A DNA stretch of 6,940 bases. Origin: Sediminispirochaeta sp. (GTDB lineage: Bacteria > Spirochaetota > Spirochaetia > DSM-16054 > Sediminispirochaetaceae). How positions within the stretch are numbered: the stretch's first letter is position 1; each line of letters opens with the position of its first letter. The position numbers and the translations under genes are program-made. Shown one piece after another: positions 5,364 to 6,940 of this stretch. The DNA lies in contig DSBN01000238.1 in NCBI GenBank assembly GCA_011046055.1, positions 1 through 6,940 of the forward strand, read 5' to 3'. The notes beneath the pieces were generated by a model that was not told the DNA's origin, searched no databases, and saw nothing but the letters and a program-made list of their open reading frames with translations.

Positions 5364-6611
5364 ATGCGAAAAGCTGTCCTGACAATAAACGCAATACTTT
5401 TTTTGCTCCCCCCTCTCTTGAGCGGGCAGAGTATTTTTGCCCCCTTCGTCTCCGGCTTGAAAGCCGAAGTGAATCACAATCGAATTTTGCTCAGCTGGGA
5501 ACCCGCTCCGGTGGAGACGGATAGTCAATTCGTGTACCGTTTTGATGAACCCATAGACTCTTCGAGCTTCTCCCAAGCTGCGAGAATCGCCGAATTGGAC
5601 GGATCGGACAGAGTGTTTACCGACACCCCCGAAGACCAAAGAGAGTATTACTACGCCGTTCTGATAAGCAACGAGAATGGGCGTCCCTACGAATACTTTA
5701 TTCCCCACCGTAATGTCTTGGTCGAACCGGTTTCGGTAGTGAGTACTGAAGTTCTAAACAATTTTATTACCCTCAACGCCATTGAAGCGACGGCCGAAGA
5801 TGATTCGATACTCTTGAAGTTCGAAGCCTCCTCCTCGCGAGGCTCGCTGATAATCTACCGCGGTACGCAGTCTATCAGAGACCGGAGCGACCTCTTGCGT
5901 GCCACGGCCGTCGCCAGCGTGTCGGCTGAAATGAAGGAGTACCGGGATTACCCAATTCCCGGAGTCGATTATTACTACGCGATTTTTGACACCAAGGCGG
6001 CGAAATCGGGTAACTACCGCTTTGTCGAAGGAGAAAATGTACTCTCCAAGCCGATAAGATTGCCTCTGCATTCCGGGACACACCGCTGGGAAGCGGATTC
6101 CGCCGGTGGAGAGGTTCGCATCGTCCCCATTCCCACTTTGCTTTTGAGCCGGGGTGTACGTTCCGGTCGCTCCTTAAGTACGGATTTCACTACTCTTCCG
6201 GAGAGAGAACCCCTGAACGAGAAGACCCTCGATGTCTGGAAATCTCTCAAGGACACTAAGCTCAGCCTCACATACCCAACAAGAAAAATGGATTTTGACC
6301 TTTTAGAGGAAGAGAGGGCAAAACCGAACAACAGCAGCGCGGGACGGCTCTCCGGTATAGTCAGCCCACTCTTGAAGGGCGAAGAGATCGACTCGGACCT
6401 CCTTCCGATGTTGGAAAAGCAGTTGGTGGACTTTCTGGACGAAAACATAGACGAAGAATTGGCCGTGCGAGCCCATTTCTATTTGGGCCAGGTCTATTAT
6501 TTTCAGAACAAACACCGCGAGGCTTTATTCGAATTTTTGTGGGCCTACGATCGGTACTACACAAAGGTACAAGCTTGGCTGAACGCCCTTTTTAGTGTCA
6601 TTCAACTTTAG
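5364..6611 (+). CDS. Exported protein with two FnIII-like domains and a TPR-like C-terminus
   Basis: This 415-residue protein was not recognised by name. The ATG at 5364 was chosen because it is followed at once by a signal peptide (MRKAVLTINAILFLLPPLLSG, likely cut before QS). An in-frame TTG at 5343 would put seven extra residues in front of it and has no ribosome binding site. No lipobox cysteine is present. Two beta-sandwich segments resemble fibronectin type III domains: about 25-105 (VNHNRILLSWEPAP...YYYAVLI) and about 138-215 (DDSILLKFEAS...VDYYYAIFDT), each with a paired 'I.L.W/F' and 'YYYA' signature. A proline-rich linker follows. Residues 345-412 are helical and TPR-like (ELAVRAHFYLGQVYYFQNKHREALFEFLWAYDRYY). 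It probably acts as a periplasmic scaffold or adaptor. It is transcribed away from the prfB operon, and its stop overlaps the convergent gene by 4 nt. Confidence 0.85.
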   Translation: MRKAVLTINAILFLLPPLLSGQSIFAPFVSGLKAEVNHNRILLSWEPAPVETDSQFVYRFDEPIDSSSFSQAARIAELDGSDRVFTDTPEDQREYYYAVLISNENGRPYEYFIPHRNVLVEPVSVVSTEVLNNFITLNAIEATAEDDSILLKFEASSSRGSLIIYRGTQSIRDRSDLLRATAVASVSAEMKEYRDYPIPGVDYYYAIFDTKAAKSGNYRFVEGENVLSKPIRLPLHSGTHRWEADSAGGEVRIVPIPTLLLSRGVRSGRSLSTDFTTLPEREPLNEKTLDVWKSLKDTKLSLTYPTRKMDFDLLEEERAKPNNSSAGRLSGIVSPLLKGEEIDSDLLPMLEKQLVDFLDENIDEELAVRAHFYLGQVYYFQNKHREALFEFLWAYDRYYTKVQAWLNALFSVIQL

Positions 6612-6940
6612 CGTTTTTCTATTTTCAAGGTGACGGCGGCTTCGAAGTTGTGTTCTACGTCGCAGACGCAATCCCAGCTCAGTAGGCAGTTTGTCTGTTG
6701 ATATATCCACACTTTTTTACCGAATCTTTCGGTGATGGTGTAGACCGGAAAGGTCCACAATACCGCCGGCTCCTCGGTGACAATGGTGATCAAAGTTCGG
6801 TTGATCCGGTCGTAAAACTGCAACTCCGATACCTGAAACAGTTCGAGCTTTCCCGATTCAATCTCCGTTTCGCCTTCGGTATGTTTGACCAGGATTCCCA
6901 GATCCTCCTTTCCCGATTCGGGAAAGGAGAGGTTCAACTC
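6608..6940 (-). CDS. C-terminal part of an unknown beta-rich protein
   Basis: The frame is open to the right edge. The first codon in view (6940-6938) is GAG, and the first possible start is a TTG at 6937 with no ribosome binding site, so the true start lies outside the window. The visible 110 residues alternate charged and hydrophobic positions in a beta-strand-like way and include a cysteine cluster (CLLSWDCVC) near the C-terminus. I recognise no family. Ending in KIEKR-TAA, it stops 4 nt inside the convergent FnIII gene. It runs in the same direction as the prfB operon but is separated from it by the plus-strand gene. Codon use and the long uninterrupted frame support a real gene. Confidence 0.65.
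   Translation of the reverse strand, partial: ELNLSFPESGKEDLGILVKHTEGETEIESGKLELFQVSELQFYDRINRTLITIVTEEPAVLWTFPVYTITERFGKKVWIYQQTNCLLSWDCVCDVEHNFEAAVTLKIEKR
6905..6929. repeat. Perfect 25-bp palindrome
   Basis: CTCCTTTCCCGA and its exact complement TCGGGAAAGGAG flank a single central T. As RNA this would fold into a stem of about 10 pairs with a small loop. No run of T follows on either strand, so it is not a typical intrinsic terminator. It lies within coding sequence for SFPESGKEDLG. Confidence 0.8.

Noticed and set aside
6905..6929. Palindrome as an intrinsic terminator
   Set aside because: It is inside coding sequence and has no T run on either side.

Overview
The window looks like a piece of a spirochaete chromosome (Treponema/Spirochaeta-like, intermediate GC). 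This placement is an inference. It rests on a short FtsY lacking a long acidic N-terminus, a PEGA-domain envelope protein, several exported proteins with no clear family outside such genomes, and the order prfB - response regulator - PEGA protein - ftsY - exported protein - putative LolC/E-type permease. I recall prfB and ftsY also being close together in Borrelia, but could not check this here. I see no rRNA, tRNA, CRISPR array, insertion sequence or phage gene, and no intergenic gap of even 100 bases.

Bases 1-5291 hold one tightly packed minus-strand gene set, read right to left. In order: a 92-residue Cas2-fold-like protein (TTG start), prfB (release factor 2), a CheY-type response regulator, a 502-residue PEGA protein with a signal peptide and a hydrophobic C-terminal part, ftsY (SRP receptor), a 359-residue exported protein with MORN-like repeats, and the first 20 codons of what looks like a LolC/LolE-type ABC permease, which runs off the left edge. 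Junctions are a 9-nt gap, a 47-nt overlap, an ATGA overlap, a short gap, an 8-nt overlap and a GTGA overlap. This strongly suggests one operon with translational coupling. The common theme is translation termination plus protein export and envelope biogenesis.

prfB is encoded in two frames. A 23-codon leader ends at the classic site with a GGAGG Shine-Dalgarno-like element, a 3-nt spacer and CTT TGA C, and a +1 shift gives a full-length 366-residue RF2. An annotation starting at the first ATG of the long frame would miss the first 29 residues.

A short AT-rich divergent spacer (5292-5363) separates this operon from a plus-strand gene for a 415-residue exported protein with two FnIII-like domains and a TPR-like C-terminus. 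That gene ends with its stop codon overlapping the stop of a convergent minus-strand gene of unknown function, which is cut by the right edge. A perfect 25-bp palindrome lies inside that partial gene.
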